A DNA stretch of 64,000 nucleotides from Kistimonas sp964291485 (GTDB lineage Bacteria > Pseudomonadota > Gammaproteobacteria > Pseudomonadales > Endozoicomonadaceae), in the NCBI GenBank assembly GCA_964291485.2, contig OZ220225.1, positions 62,001-126,000 of the forward strand, written 5' to 3'. How positions within the stretch are numbered: position 1 is the stretch's first letter; every line of letters starts with the position of its first letter. Positions 18,792 to 27,996 of this stretch are shown here, one piece after another. Below the pieces are notes generated by a model. It saw nothing but the letters and a program-made list of their open reading frames with translations, was not told the origin of the DNA and ran no database searches. Made by a program: the position numbers and the translations under genes.

Positions 18792-20753
18792 ATGGGACGA
18801 CTGGAATCACAGTTTGACGCCTTTATTAACTGGAAACAGCATCTGCTGGCCCAGGTCACCCGCTATCAATCCTGGCTGGTTCATAATCATCTGCTGACAC
18901 CCGAGCTGGATCGCCGGCTGTCACAAGCCAATGAGAGCCTGCGCCGCAACACCATCACCATCGCCTTTGTCGGCGAATTCTCCCGCGGCAAAACCGAACT
19001 GATCAACGCCCTGTTTTTCGGCAACCAGCACGCCCGGATGCTGCCTTCCTGTGCCGGTCGTACCACCATGTGTCCGACGGAACTGTTTCACGAGCCAGGA
19101 AAAGCCGCCTCAATCCGACTGCTGCCAATAACAACCCGGCTACAAACAACGTCTCTTGCTGAACTTCAGGAAGCCACCGACCAATGGCACGAAACTCCGC
19201 TGCCAATGGAAGATACGGAAACATTGGCCGAAACCCTCGCACGGGTGGCAGAAACCCTCGAGGTCTCCGAAGAGGAAGCCCTCCAGCTGGGATTTGAGCC
19301 GGAACACCTGCAGTTCAGCAAAGCGGATAACGGCTGTGTAAAGATTCCTGCATGGCGACACGCCCTGATCAATATTGATCATCCGTTGCTGAGCAAGGGT
19401 ATTCGTATTCTGGACACACCGGGGCTGAACGCCCTCGGTCTGGAACCGGAGCTGACCCTGAACATGCTGCCTTCTGCTGACGCCATCATTTACCTGCTCA
19501 GCGCAGATACCGGTGTCTCCGCCAGCGATATGGCCATCTGGCAGAACCATATTCAGTCGATTCAGCAGGAGGCGCCTTCCAGCTTATTTGCCGTACTGAA
19601 CAAGATTGACCTGTTGGACGATGAATTGCTCACTCCAGCCCAACAGCAGGACATTCGATCTGTTATTCTGGATACATCCGCGCGCCAGCTGGGGCTAAGA
19701 GCCGACGAGATTATCGCAGTCAGCGCCCGTCAGGCACTGACCGGTAAACTGAAAGATCATCCAGTACTCGTCGCCAGCAGCGGGATAGAAACACTGGAGC
19801 ACCTACTGAGTCACGAGTTAATTCATCATCAGGAACAGGTGCTGGACGATTGTGTCGTCAATGATCTGAACCACCTTTTAAACAACAGTCGTCATCTTCT
19901 GGAAAAACGTCTTCAGGATCTTTATACCCGACAGCGACAGCTCAACGGCAGTCGCAAGGACGATCAGCTACTGGTCGCCGAGCTGACAGAGCAGACACGT
20001 GCCCAGTACAACCAGCACCACAAACGACTACTGGCGTTAAAATCCAGTCGTCGGCTGGTACAACAGCAGGGCAGGGCGCTGGTCAGAGCCTGCCGTACCG
20101 AACTGTTTCAGGAGCGTGTCAGGAAAGTCCACACACTCCTTCTGAAGAGTCTGACCACCATCGGCATTAACCAAACCATCACCCGCTTTTTTCTCTATGT
20201 GCAGGATGATATTCATCAGCTCAGTATTGAGGCGAGGCTGGCAAACCGGCTGGTTCAATCCATCTACAAGCGACATGCTGACGCCGATGGCCATACACTT
20301 TCTCTAACACTGTTTCTGACAGACGATTACCTGAAAGAACTCAACACCATTAGAAGCAAAGCAGACCACTTCGGTAAACGACTAAGTACCGTACTAACAG
20401 AACAGCACCTGGTTATACGACGTTTTTTTAATACGCTGATACGTGAAATGATTGCCCTGCATAAGCGCATAGAAACGGATACCGAGCAATGGGCTGAGCA
20501 GGCACTTTTACCATTAACCCAGCACGCACTGGAGCAAAAACAGCTGCTGGAACGGCAGCTGGTACAGCTCAGAAGCCTCAACCGGGACAACGCCAACCGT
20601 AAACAGTTACTGTGCAAACTGGATGAGTTTCTGGCGGATACCGAACATCAGCTGGTAAAAATTGATCATATTCTGAAAAACACTCGGCAGCGAATCAATC
20701 CTGCAAAATCCAGCAATGTGGTGGTTCTCCATGAGCAACCTGCGATGGCCTGA
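18792..20753 (+). CDS. Dynamin-like GTPase
   Basis: Large GTP-binding protein of 653 residues. The G domain shows the P-loop GEFSRGKT at residues 61-68, a G3 motif LDTPGLNALG near 205-215, and the G4 motif NKIDLL near 270. After it comes a long helical stalk-like region rich in Leu, Gln and Arg. Bacterial dynamin-family proteins bind or remodel membranes; the substrate here is unknown. No transmembrane segment is clear. It stands between the yggT terminator and a DUF2306-type gene, in a place where related genomes keep yggT close to metX. Confidence 0.82.
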   Translation: MGRLESQFDAFINWKQHLLAQVTRYQSWLVHNHLLTPELDRRLSQANESLRRNTITIAFVGEFSRGKTELINALFFGNQHARMLPSCAGRTTMCPTELFHEPGKAASIRLLPITTRLQTTSLAELQEATDQWHETPLPMEDTETLAETLARVAETLEVSEEEALQLGFEPEHLQFSKADNGCVKIPAWRHALINIDHPLLSKGIRILDTPGLNALGLEPELTLNMLPSADAIIYLLSADTGVSASDMAIWQNHIQSIQQEAPSSLFAVLNKIDLLDDELLTPAQQQDIRSVILDTSARQLGLRADEIIAVSARQALTGKLKDHPVLVASSGIETLEHLLSHELIHHQEQVLDDCVVNDLNHLLNNSRHLLEKRLQDLYTRQRQLNGSRKDDQLLVAELTEQTRAQYNQHHKRLLALKSSRRLVQQQGRALVRACRTELFQERVRKVHTLLLKSLTTIGINQTITRFFLYVQDDIHQLSIEARLANRLVQSIYKRHADADGHTLSLTLFLTDDYLKELNTIRSKADHFGKRLSTVLTEQHLVIRRFFNTLIREMIALHKRIETDTEQWAEQALLPLTQHALEQKQLLERQLVQLRSLNRDNANRKQLLCKLDEFLADTEHQLVKIDHILKNTRQRINPAKSSNVVVLHEQPAMA

Positions 20754-20836
20754 CCAGATCACTACACCACAAATGACATACCAGTAATCGGCATCGGGCT
20801 ATGCTATATCATCTGCCGTGATTGCCTCAAAATACA

Positions 20837-21211
20837 ATGAACACTCCCATCGCAATACACCTTGCGGCCGCCCTCTATGCCATTGCCGTCGGCGGTTTGC
20901 AGCTGGTTCTCCCTAAAGGCATCCAACCGCATCGTTACCTTGGCCGATCATGGATGGTTGCGATGCTGATAACAGCACTGTCGTCATTCTGGATAAAAAG
21001 CTTCATGCCGCTCTGGCTCAGTTTTGGTCCTATTCATATCCTGTCAGTCTGGGTCATCATCTGTTTGATCATTTCTACACTCGCCGCAAGGCAGCACCGA
21101 ATTAAACAGCATAAGTATTACGCTGTCTGTGCTTATATTGGCCTGGTCGGCGCCGGACTGGGCGCGCTTGCACCGGGACGTTACCTGAACCAGGTACTCT
21201 TCGGCAGCTAG
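20837..21211 (+). CDS. DUF2306-like small membrane protein
   Basis: Predicted inner-membrane protein of 124 residues with four hydrophobic helices. It resembles DUF2306-type proteins in the pattern HRYLGRSWMVAML near residue 35 and the closing GLGALAPGRYLNQVLFG. The function of that family is unknown. The ATG at 20837 gives a natural start just before the first helix; a TTG at 20822 would add five residues. It lies 60 bases before metX on the same strand. Confidence 0.72.
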   Translation: MNTPIAIHLAAALYAIAVGGLQLVLPKGIQPHRYLGRSWMVAMLITALSSFWIKSFMPLWLSFGPIHILSVWVIICLIISTLAARQHRIKQHKYYAVCAYIGLVGAGLGALAPGRYLNQVLFGS

Positions 21212-21270
21212 ACCCGCCATCCCGGCTCCTTTAGACTTGCCAAACCTGCAATAATTCGAACAAATTCGCT

Positions 21271-22452
21271 ATGACAGATGTTGCCGCCGAGCAGCGGGGT
21301 TCCCCCCCTGTACGCAGTCTGCCTGACGATTCCGTGGGACTCGTTGAGCCGCGCAAACTGCACTTTGCCGATCCCCTGCATCTTCGTTGTGGCCGGGTTC
21401 TGCCTCAATTTGACCTGATGATAGAAACCTATGGCAAACTCAACGCCGAGGCGTCCAATGCCATCCTGATCTGCCATGCGTTAAGCGGCAATCATCATGC
21501 AGCAGGGTACCATTCTCCGGAAGATCGCAAACCCGGTTGGTGGGATACTGCCATCGGTCCCGGCAAACCCATTGATACCAACCGATTCTTCGTTGTTTGC
21601 CTAAACAACCTGGGCGGCTGCCATGGCAGCACCGGCCCTACCAGTATCAATCCGGAAACCGGTCGCCCCTGGGGCCCCACATTTCCGGTGGTGACCGTGG
21701 ATGACTGGGTAGAAAGTCAGGCGCGTCTGGCTGATCAGCTGGGCATACAGCAGTGGGCGGCAGTGGTTGGCGGCAGCCTCGGCGGCATGCAGGTACTGGA
21801 GTGGACCATCCGTTATCCGGAACGGCTCCGACATGCAGTCGTTATTGCATCAGCACCGAAGCTGTCCGCCCAGAATATTGCCTTCAATGAAGTGGCCCGC
21901 CGCGCCATTATGAGTGATGAAAATTTCCATGATGGCCATTATCAGGAACAAGGCGTAATTCCCAAGAACGGGCTTATGCTTGCGCGCATGGTCGGCCATA
22001 TCACTTATTTGTCCGATGATGCCATGGGTGCCAAGTTCGGTCGGGAGCTCAGGCAGGACAAAATCAATTTCGACTTTGGCGCCGAATTTCAGGTGGAAAG
22101 TTACCTGCGTTACCAGGGCGAAGCTTTCTCTGGCCGTTTCGATGCCAACAGTTATCTCCTGATGACCAAGGCGCTGGATTATTTCGATCCGGCCGCGCGT
22201 TTCAATCACGATCTGGTCAAGGCGCTGGAACACACCAAGGCCCGCTTCCTGGTATTGTCCTTTTCAACGGACTGGCGCTTTGCGCCCGATCGTTCCCGGG
22301 AAATTGTGAATGCATTGCTGGCCGCCAAAAAACCAGTTTCCTATTTGGAAGTCGATGCGCCTCAGGGTCACGATGCCTTCCTGATGTCTATACCCCGCTA
22401 TATGGACACGCTGAAGGCTTACCTGGCACGAATCGCTGAGGAGGTCTGCTGA
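21271..22452 (+). CDS. metX: Homoserine O-acyltransferase MetX
   Basis: Alpha/beta-hydrolase-fold enzyme that activates homoserine by acetylation or succinylation at the start of methionine synthesis. It has 393 residues. The oxyanion and cofactor region is NNLGGCHGSTGPTSINP. The nucleophile elbow is GGSLGGMQ, with Ser near residue 170. The catalytic His is in QGHDAFLM near the C-terminus. The acyl donor cannot be settled by eye; Pseudomonas MetX uses succinyl-CoA. It overlaps metW by one base (TGATG), which indicates translational coupling. Confidence 0.95.
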   Translation: MTDVAAEQRGSPPVRSLPDDSVGLVEPRKLHFADPLHLRCGRVLPQFDLMIETYGKLNAEASNAILICHALSGNHHAAGYHSPEDRKPGWWDTAIGPGKPIDTNRFFVVCLNNLGGCHGSTGPTSINPETGRPWGPTFPVVTVDDWVESQARLADQLGIQQWAAVVGGSLGGMQVLEWTIRYPERLRHAVVIASAPKLSAQNIAFNEVARRAIMSDENFHDGHYQEQGVIPKNGLMLARMVGHITYLSDDAMGAKFGRELRQDKINFDFGAEFQVESYLRYQGEAFSGRFDANSYLLMTKALDYFDPAARFNHDLVKALEHTKARFLVLSFSTDWRFAPDRSREIVNALLAAKKPVSYLEVDAPQGHDAFLMSIPRYMDTLKAYLARIAEEVC

Positions 22453-23057
22453 TGCGCAAGGACTTCGAACTCATCCAGCACTGGATCAAACCGCAGAGTC
22501 GGGTACTGGATCTGGCCTGTGGCGATGGCGCTCTTTTGGACCATCTGACCCGCAGTCATGCCGTGCAGGGCTACGGGATGGAAATCAATCCGGAGAATAT
22601 CCAGACCTGCATTACCAAAGGTGTGAATGTAATCGAGCAGAACCTCGATCACGGGCTCAAGAACTTTGGTGATAACACCTTTGATACTGTCATAATGACC
22701 CAGGCTCTGCAGGTGATGCGTTTTCCGCACCTTGTTCTGGAAGAAATGCTGCGGGTCGGCAAGGAGTGCATTGTTACGTTTCCCAACTTCGGCCACTGGC
22801 GCTGCCGCACTTATCTTTCACTGAGAGGCAAGATGCCAGTCTCCAAGTTCATGCCCTACACCTGGTATGACACCCCGAATATCCACTTCTGCACATTCCG
22901 GGATTTCGAGGATCTCTGCCGTAAAAGCAACCTGAAAATTCTCAACCGCCTGGTGGCAAACCGAGACCATGAAAGCCCGGCGCTGGCCCGCGCCATGCCG
23001 AACCTGTTCGGCGAAATTGCGATCTATCACCTGTGTCGACACAACGAGGCTGCCTGA
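22452..23057 (+). CDS. metW: Methionine biosynthesis protein MetW
   Basis: Methyltransferase-fold protein of 201 residues that works with MetX in many proteobacteria. The SAM-type glycine motif VLDLACGDGALLDHL is near residue 20, and GMEINPENI and TVIMTQALQVM follow. MetW is usually coupled to metX, as here; it is thought to support MetX rather than to methylate a known substrate. The start overlaps the metX stop and its own stop overlaps the next start, giving a tight operon. Confidence 0.94.
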   Translation: MRKDFELIQHWIKPQSRVLDLACGDGALLDHLTRSHAVQGYGMEINPENIQTCITKGVNVIEQNLDHGLKNFGDNTFDTVIMTQALQVMRFPHLVLEEMLRVGKECIVTFPNFGHWRCRTYLSLRGKMPVSKFMPYTWYDTPNIHFCTFRDFEDLCRKSNLKILNRLVANRDHESPALARAMPNLFGEIAIYHLCRHNEAA

Positions 23058-23494
23058 TGCGACCTGTACGTTCATCCCTGCTGTTCCTGTCTCTGCTCCT
23101 ATCCCTCAACACGGCGATTGCCAACGAACCGGAGCCCACGAAACGGTTCGGTGATTACGTAGTCCACTTTAGTTCATTCAACAGTACATTTGTGACACCC
23201 CAGGTCGCAAAGAGCTATGCTCTGACACGTGACAAACGTACCGGACTGGTCAATATCGCCGTACACTACAAGGGCAAGCCGGTTAAGGCAGACATTAAAG
23301 GCGAGGCGGCCAACCTGTTACAACAGAAAGAAGCCCTGACCTTCCGGTTGATTGATGAAGGGGAATCCGTCTACTACCTGGCGCCATTCCGTTTCACCAA
23401 TGAAGAACTGCTGCGGTTCACCGTAACCGTCACACCCGAGCAGGGAGACGGCCCAATGACCGTCCGCTTCTCACGAACATTCTACGAAGGCTGA
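23057..23494 (+). CDS. Exported DUF4426 protein
   Basis: Periplasmic protein of 145 residues of unknown function. The signal peptide covers about residues 1-23 (hydrophobic LLFLSLLLSLNTA, cleaved near AIA-NEP). The rest looks like a small beta fold, with RFGDYVVHFSSFNSTFVTP at the front as in DUF4426 proteins. The ATG at 23057 overlaps the metW stop codon, which supports this start over the longer frame from 23033. The metX-metW-DUF4426-rdgB-hemW order is shared with Pseudomonas. Confidence 0.85.
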   Translation: MRPVRSSLLFLSLLLSLNTAIANEPEPTKRFGDYVVHFSSFNSTFVTPQVAKSYALTRDKRTGLVNIAVHYKGKPVKADIKGEAANLLQQKEALTFRLIDEGESVYYLAPFRFTNEELLRFTVTVTPEQGDGPMTVRFSRTFYEG

Positions 23495-23502
23495 CAGCAT
23501 CC

Positions 23503-24105
23503 ATGTCCTCAGAGATTCGACAGATCGTCCTCGCCACCGGTAACCACGGCAAGCTGGCGGAATTCCAGCACCTGCTGGGCGCCCACAACATCAAGATGCT
23601 GACCCAGAAGCAGTTTGGGGTCACGGGTGTGGAAGAGACCGGGCTGACGTTTGTCGAAAACGCGATTCTCAAGGCGCGGGCTGCCGCGGAAGCATCTGGT
23701 CTGCCGGTTATTGCTGACGATTCTGGCTTAGAAGTCGACGCCCTGAATGGCGCGCCCGGCATCTACTCCAGTCGATTTTCTGGTGAGAATGCCTCGGATG
23801 CAGACAATATTGAAAAGCTGCTCAAGGCCCTGCAGGGCTTGCCGGTCTCCGAGCGGACGGCACGCTTCCAGTGCCTGCTGGTCTACCTGCGCCATGCCGA
23901 TGACCCAACCCCGCTGATCTGCCAGGGCACTTGGGAAGGCTATATCATCGAAGAACCCCGGGGTGACCATGGGTTTGGCTATGATCCAGTCTTCTTCGTA
24001 CCCGGCATGCACAGCACCGCGGCAGAACTGACACCGGAACAGAAAAATGGCCTGAGTCACCGCGCCATGGCCATGCGACAGTTGGCCGAAAAGCTTACTG
24101 CCTGA
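23503..24105 (+). CDS. rdgB: XTP/dITP pyrophosphatase RdgB
   Basis: House-cleaning enzyme that hydrolyses ITP, dITP and XTP to keep them out of nucleic acids. It has 200 residues, the family norm. The N-terminal ATGNHGKLAEF binds the triphosphate; ADDSGLEVDALNGAPG near residue 73 holds the catalytic acid; GDHGFGYDPVF and the final LSHRA are family hallmarks. It starts eight bases after the DUF4426 gene and is in the same run. Confidence 0.97.
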   Translation: MSSEIRQIVLATGNHGKLAEFQHLLGAHNIKMLTQKQFGVTGVEETGLTFVENAILKARAAAEASGLPVIADDSGLEVDALNGAPGIYSSRFSGENASDADNIEKLLKALQGLPVSERTARFQCLLVYLRHADDPTPLICQGTWEGYIIEEPRGDHGFGYDPVFFVPGMHSTAAELTPEQKNGLSHRAMAMRQLAEKLTA

Positions 24106-24128
24106 TACAACCTTACGGCGCGTCGGTC

Positions 24129-25328
24129 ATGGTTTCTGACGCGTCCATTCCCTATGATTCCCGTTCTTGTTCATTGCTGGCGGTACCCAATTTGCTGACC
24201 CTTCCCCCTCTCAGTCTCTACATCCATGTTCCCTGGTGCATCCAAAAGTGTCCCTACTGCGACTTCAACTCCCATGCAGCGAAAGGGGAACTGCCGGAAA
24301 GGGACTACGTCAATGCCCTGCTGCAGGACTTTGAAACCTCTCTGGATGCGATCCAGGGCAGAAGCCTGCACAGTATTTTCATCGGTGGCGGAACCCCGAG
24401 CCTGCTGTCCCCCAGCGCCTATGAGCGACTGTTTGCCGGACTGCGCCAGCATATCGAGTTCAGCGACGATATCGAAATCACCCTGGAAGCCAACCCGGGC
24501 ACATTTGAACAGGACAAATTCACCGGGTTTCGGCAAACCGGCATCAACCGGCTTTCCATCGGCATCCAGAGTTTTCAGGATGACAAGCTGAAAAACCTTG
24601 GCCGCATTCATCGTGGTGAAGAAGCACAACGAGCTGTGGGGATGGCGTTTTCCGCCGGTTTTACCAATATCAATCTCGACCTGATGCATGGCCTGCCAGA
24701 CCAGAGCCAAGAGGACGCCCTCTTTGACCTGAAAACAGCCATTGCACTCAAGCCAACGCATCTCTCGTGGTATCAGCTGACCATTGAGCCTAATACCGTT
24801 TTTTACTCAAAGCCGCCGGTCTTGCCGGAAGACGATACCCTCTGGGACATTCAGGAAGCCGGTCAGGCACTGCTCGCTGAATCAGGCTATCAGCAGTACG
24901 AAATTTCCGCTTACAGCCAGCCAGACCGTCAATCCCGACACAACCTGAATTACTGGCAATTTGGCGATTACATCGGTATCGGCGCGGGTGCCCATGGAAA
25001 GCTCACCCTGTTGGGAGAAAAGAAAATCCTGAGAAACTGGAAAACCCGGTTACCAGCAGACTACCTCAACCCTGCCAAGCCGTTTGAAGCCGGAAATAGA
25101 ATCCTGGCAGAAGATGACCTGCCACTTGAGTTCATGATGAATGCATTGCGACTCAATGATGGTGTTCATACCGGTCAGTTCAGCCAAGGAACAGGTTTGC
25201 CTCTGTCTTCGATTGCAGATGCAGTGAAAGAAGCACAACACCAGAATTTGATGTCCACGGATAGTCAAAAGCTTCAGCCAACCCCGAAAGGCAGTCTGTT
25301 TCTAAATGATATTCTATCCCTGTTCTGA
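24129..25328 (+). CDS. hemW: Haem chaperone HemW (radical SAM)
   Basis: Radical-SAM-fold protein of 399 residues that binds haem and hands it to respiratory proteins; older annotations call it an oxygen-independent coproporphyrinogen oxidase. The iron-sulfur motif is Cys37, Cys41 and Cys44 (CIQKCPYCDFN). The extra cysteine after the motif that marks true HemN enzymes is not present. FIGGGTPSLL and the C-terminal HemW domain are typical. The start gives about 25 residues before the first strand, as in Pseudomonas. It ends the metX-to-hemW run. Confidence 0.93.
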   Translation: MVSDASIPYDSRSCSLLAVPNLLTLPPLSLYIHVPWCIQKCPYCDFNSHAAKGELPERDYVNALLQDFETSLDAIQGRSLHSIFIGGGTPSLLSPSAYERLFAGLRQHIEFSDDIEITLEANPGTFEQDKFTGFRQTGINRLSIGIQSFQDDKLKNLGRIHRGEEAQRAVGMAFSAGFTNINLDLMHGLPDQSQEDALFDLKTAIALKPTHLSWYQLTIEPNTVFYSKPPVLPEDDTLWDIQEAGQALLAESGYQQYEISAYSQPDRQSRHNLNYWQFGDYIGIGAGAHGKLTLLGEKKILRNWKTRLPADYLNPAKPFEAGNRILAEDDLPLEFMMNALRLNDGVHTGQFSQGTGLPLSSIADAVKEAQHQNLMSTDSQKLQPTPKGSLFLNDILSLF

Positions 25329-25352
25329 GCACATAAACCAAAGCTAGCATGA

Positions 25353-25378
25353 GGTTAGAAACGCTTACATTTCTAACC
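25353..25378. other. Perfect 9-bp stem-loop after hemW
   Basis: GGTTAGAAA pairs with TTTCTAACC around an eight-base loop, 25 bases after the hemW stop. No T-run follows, so the role is unclear; it may protect the mRNA end. Confidence 0.5.
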
Positions 25379-25452
25379 ATATCGTTAGCTGCTTGCCTGT
25401 TTACATAGAGATTCACAACCAGAACGTTTGTGCTGTCTGTGAAATGGGTGAT

Positions 25453-25489
25453 TTGCCCCAATCTGTCAGGAAATGAATGATTGGGGCAA
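25453..25489. terminator. Bidirectional hairpin between hemW and the EEP gene
   Basis: An 11-base-pair stem (TTGCCCCAATC with GATTGGGGCAA) encloses a 15-base loop. The last codons and stop of the minus-strand gene at 25466 lie inside it, so the terminator is built into the coding sequence. T-rich flanks are weak. Confidence 0.65.
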
Positions 25490-26323
25490 TTCTATTTCAA
25501 CTGAGACGGGCAAATGATCGGATAATGCAAAATCCAACACGCCATATTCCCGAACATGCAGAGTGGGACTCAGAAAAATATGATCCAGAGACTTACGGGG
25601 ACGCCAGCTGGGAAAGGTGTTGTCATCCCACAGCGCAGGCCGTAAATCACACCCTTTCAGCGGTGAATGCCCCATCAGTTGTTCTGCATGGGTATTCATA
25701 TCCCCCATCAGAATCACATGCTCACACCCTTCTATCAGGTCACGGATATAAGCCAGCTGATTGTTCCGGGTACGTTGGCTCAAAGCCAGATGCATCATGA
25801 CAATCAACAACGGATTGTCCGCCGAACCCAACCGCGTCACTATCGCTCCCCGACCAGGAAGAAGCCCCGGTAACTTATGGTCTTCAAGATGCAGTGGTTC
25901 CTGCCGTGTCAGCAGGCCATTGCTGTGCTGGGCGATCCGCCCCAGGTTACGGTTAAGCTGCTGATACCAGTAGGGAAAGCGGGCCCGATGGGCCAGGTAT
26001 TCAATCTGGTTGATAAACCCGCTGCGCAGGCTGCCGCCATCCGCCTCCTGAATGGCGACAATATCGTAGGGGCTGATTAGGCGGGCAATCTGATCAAGGT
26101 TAGTGACACGGGCTGATGTCGGCAGGATATGCTGCCAGCTGCGGGTAAGATAGTGACGATACTGCTGAGTATTGATACCCACCTGGATATTAAAACTCAG
26201 CAGTTTGATGGTGTTCCGGGCCGCATCCTGAACGGAATCATCAACGCTGGCGGAAACCACCTGCCCCTGATGAAAACCACGACCTGTCTTGTGATGGGCC
26301 AATAGCCCGCGGATAGCATTCAA
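25466..26323 (-). CDS. Endonuclease/exonuclease/phosphatase family protein
   Basis: Protein of 285 residues with the DNase I-like fold. LLSFNIQVG near residue 40 begins the core. IQEADGG holds the metal-binding glutamate, MHLALSQRTRNNQLAYI the central strand, LMGDMNTHAEQ the catalytic Asp-x-Asn, and LDHIFLSP and SDHLPVSVEI the final Asp-His pair. The substrate could be DNA, a phospholipid or a small phosphoester. A gene of this family neighbours dsbA and cytochrome c4 in Pseudomonas as well. It lies 56 bases after dsbA. Confidence 0.88.
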   Translation of the reverse strand: MNAIRGLLAHHKTGRGFHQGQVVSASVDDSVQDAARNTIKLLSFNIQVGINTQQYRHYLTRSWQHILPTSARVTNLDQIARLISPYDIVAIQEADGGSLRSGFINQIEYLAHRARFPYWYQQLNRNLGRIAQHSNGLLTRQEPLHLEDHKLPGLLPGRGAIVTRLGSADNPLLIVMMHLALSQRTRNNQLAYIRDLIEGCEHVILMGDMNTHAEQLMGHSPLKGCDLRPALWDDNTFPSWRPRKSLDHIFLSPTLHVREYGVLDFALSDHLPVSVEIELPQSFIS

Positions 26324-26379
26324 CGACTTTACCTGCGTCTGTACGGTACCCGGAACACACCGTGATCAGAAAACCAGAC

Positions 26380-27042
26380 TTAACCAGCGTTAGCGGTTTT
26401 CTGCTTTGGCGCCTTTTCCCGGCGAACCTTCTCTACCAGTGCATCGGCGACCTTGAGCATTTCCTCCAGTCCGCCGGCAGATTGTGGATCCACCACATAG
26501 CGTCCGTCGATAATCAGGGCGGGTACACCCATCAGCTGCGCGCCCCGAACCTTAGCATACGCCTTCTGGGACTGGTTGCGTACACCGAAAGAGTCATAGG
26601 TCTTCAGGAATGTCTCCTTGTTGACCTTGAAGTGCTCATTCAGGAAGTCTGCCATATCAGCAGGCTTATCCAGCCGCTTGCCTTCCTTCTGGACGGCTTC
26701 GAAAATAGCGGTATTGGCTGTTTCATCCAGCCCCATTTCCTCTAAAGTGTAGAAAAGCTGGGCATGGGGTTGCCAAGGACGACCAAAAATAACCGGCGTT
26801 TTCACCACATCGACATCCGCTGACAGCGTCTTTTTCCAAGCAGGTATCAGCTTTTCCAGATCGTAGCAGTGGGGGCAGCCATACCAAAAAATGGTGTCGA
26901 CTTCGATTTTTCCGTCAGTTTTCTCGACAGATACCGCCTCTTTCAAGACTTTGTATTGCTGGCCTGCGCGGTATTCATCCGCCTGGGCCTGAACAACTAC
27001 CAGCCCGATGGCCATGATAAGCCCACATAACAGCTTTCGCAT
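26380..27042 (-). CDS. dsbA: Thiol:disulfide interchange protein DsbA
   Basis: Periplasmic oxidant that forms disulfide bonds in exported proteins. From 27042 (MRKLLCGLIM) it has 220 residues, with a signal peptide of about 22 residues ending AQA-DEY. The active site is Cys56-Pro-His-Cys59 (FWYGCPHCYDLEKL), the classic DsbA dipeptide. The cis-proline loop is in LMGVPALIIDGRY. The longer reading from 27066 would put residues before the signal peptide and is not used. It is preceded by the terminator of the cytochrome c4 gene. Confidence 0.95.
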   Translation of the reverse strand: MRKLLCGLIMAIGLVVVQAQADEYRAGQQYKVLKEAVSVEKTDGKIEVDTIFWYGCPHCYDLEKLIPAWKKTLSADVDVVKTPVIFGRPWQPHAQLFYTLEEMGLDETANTAIFEAVQKEGKRLDKPADMADFLNEHFKVNKETFLKTYDSFGVRNQSQKAYAKVRGAQLMGVPALIIDGRYVVDPQSAGGLEEMLKVADALVEKVRREKAPKQKTANAG

Positions 27043-27289
27043 ACGACTCTCCACTGCTCCAAACATGATTATTTATGGGTGATCTATATAGCAAAAAGAA
27101 ATATTAGGAAGTATTGGTATTGGCACCTGTTGAACCGATTCAGGCCATTCCACTCAGGCTGCCACCACCTCCGTCCACAATAGACAAACTTTCAAAACAA
27201 TAGTGCCGTATCCCGTGAATAAACAGGTATCAGGATTTTACGGACAGGACGGAGTGCTGATGTTGAGCGATGAGAGAAATGTCAGGCAC

Positions 27290-27316
27290 AAAAAAGGCGG
27301 CTATCATGCCGCCTTT
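27290..27316 (-). terminator. Rho-independent terminator of the cytochrome c4 gene
   Basis: On the minus strand a nine-base-pair stem (AAAGGCGGC with GCCGCCTTT) and a six-base loop are followed by a T-run. It begins 18 bases after the cytochrome c4 stop. The rest of the gap up to dsbA shows nothing further. Confidence 0.9.
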
Positions 27317-27333
27317 CTGGATCCACCGGAAGA

Positions 27334-27942
27334 TCAGTGCAGACCATTGATATAGCTGGCCAGTGCATCGATTTCCTTATTGCTGAGTTTCTCAGCGATG
27401 GTGCGCATGATCTTGGTGTCGCCGTCATTCACACGGTCACCTTCACGGAAATCACGCAGCGTCTTGCCAATGTAATCCGGATGCTGACCGGACAACAGCG
27501 GGAACTTCGCCAGGCTATTGCCCTTGCCGGTCGGAGAATGGCAGCTGGAGCAGGCGGGAATTCCCCGGTCCACATCACCGCCACGATACAGTTTCTCACC
27601 CAGCGCAATATGCTTTGGATCTACCTGACCCACGCTGACCGCCTGGCTGGCATAGAAGGCTGAAATATCAGCAATATCCTGATCAGACAGGTTATCCACC
27701 ATGCCGGTCATCTCCAGCACTTTACGCTCACCGGACTTGATATCCTGGATCTGCTTGATCAGGTACCCCTCACCCTGACCGGCCAGCTTGGGGAAATTTG
27801 GTGCCATGCTGTTCCCGGTCGGCCCGTGACAGGCCGCACAGACAGCAGTTTTTGCCTTGCCAGCCTGCGGATCCCCACTACCCGCCTGCACAACACCCGA
27901 TACCCCCAGAGACACTACAAGACTCAGAATGATTTTTTTCAT
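27334..27942 (-). CDS. Di-haem cytochrome c4
   Basis: Periplasmic electron carrier of 202 residues that can feed cytochrome c oxidases. A signal peptide of about 20 residues (MKKIILSLVVSLGVSGVVQA) is followed by two c-type domains with haem motifs CAACH near residue 35 and CSSCH near 133. Methionine ligands lie in LEMTGM-like and KIMRTIA segments of each domain. Both halves end in similar IADISAFYAS and IDALASYI helices. It lies just after the cytochrome c5-type gene on the same strand, an arrangement also known next to engB in Pseudomonas. Confidence 0.95.
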   Translation of the reverse strand: MKKIILSLVVSLGVSGVVQAGSGDPQAGKAKTAVCAACHGPTGNSMAPNFPKLAGQGEGYLIKQIQDIKSGERKVLEMTGMVDNLSDQDIADISAFYASQAVSVGQVDPKHIALGEKLYRGGDVDRGIPACSSCHSPTGKGNSLAKFPLLSGQHPDYIGKTLRDFREGDRVNDGDTKIMRTIAEKLSNKEIDALASYINGLH

Positions 27943-27996
27943 AGCAAACCCAGCTTTTCGGCTAATCCAGCGCGTTACCGTTCTGTATTCAGAGAT

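Noticed and set aside
24129..25328. Oxygen-independent coproporphyrinogen oxidase HemN
   Set aside because: The additional cysteine after the CxxxCxxC motif and the longer N-terminus of HemN are missing, so HemW fits better.
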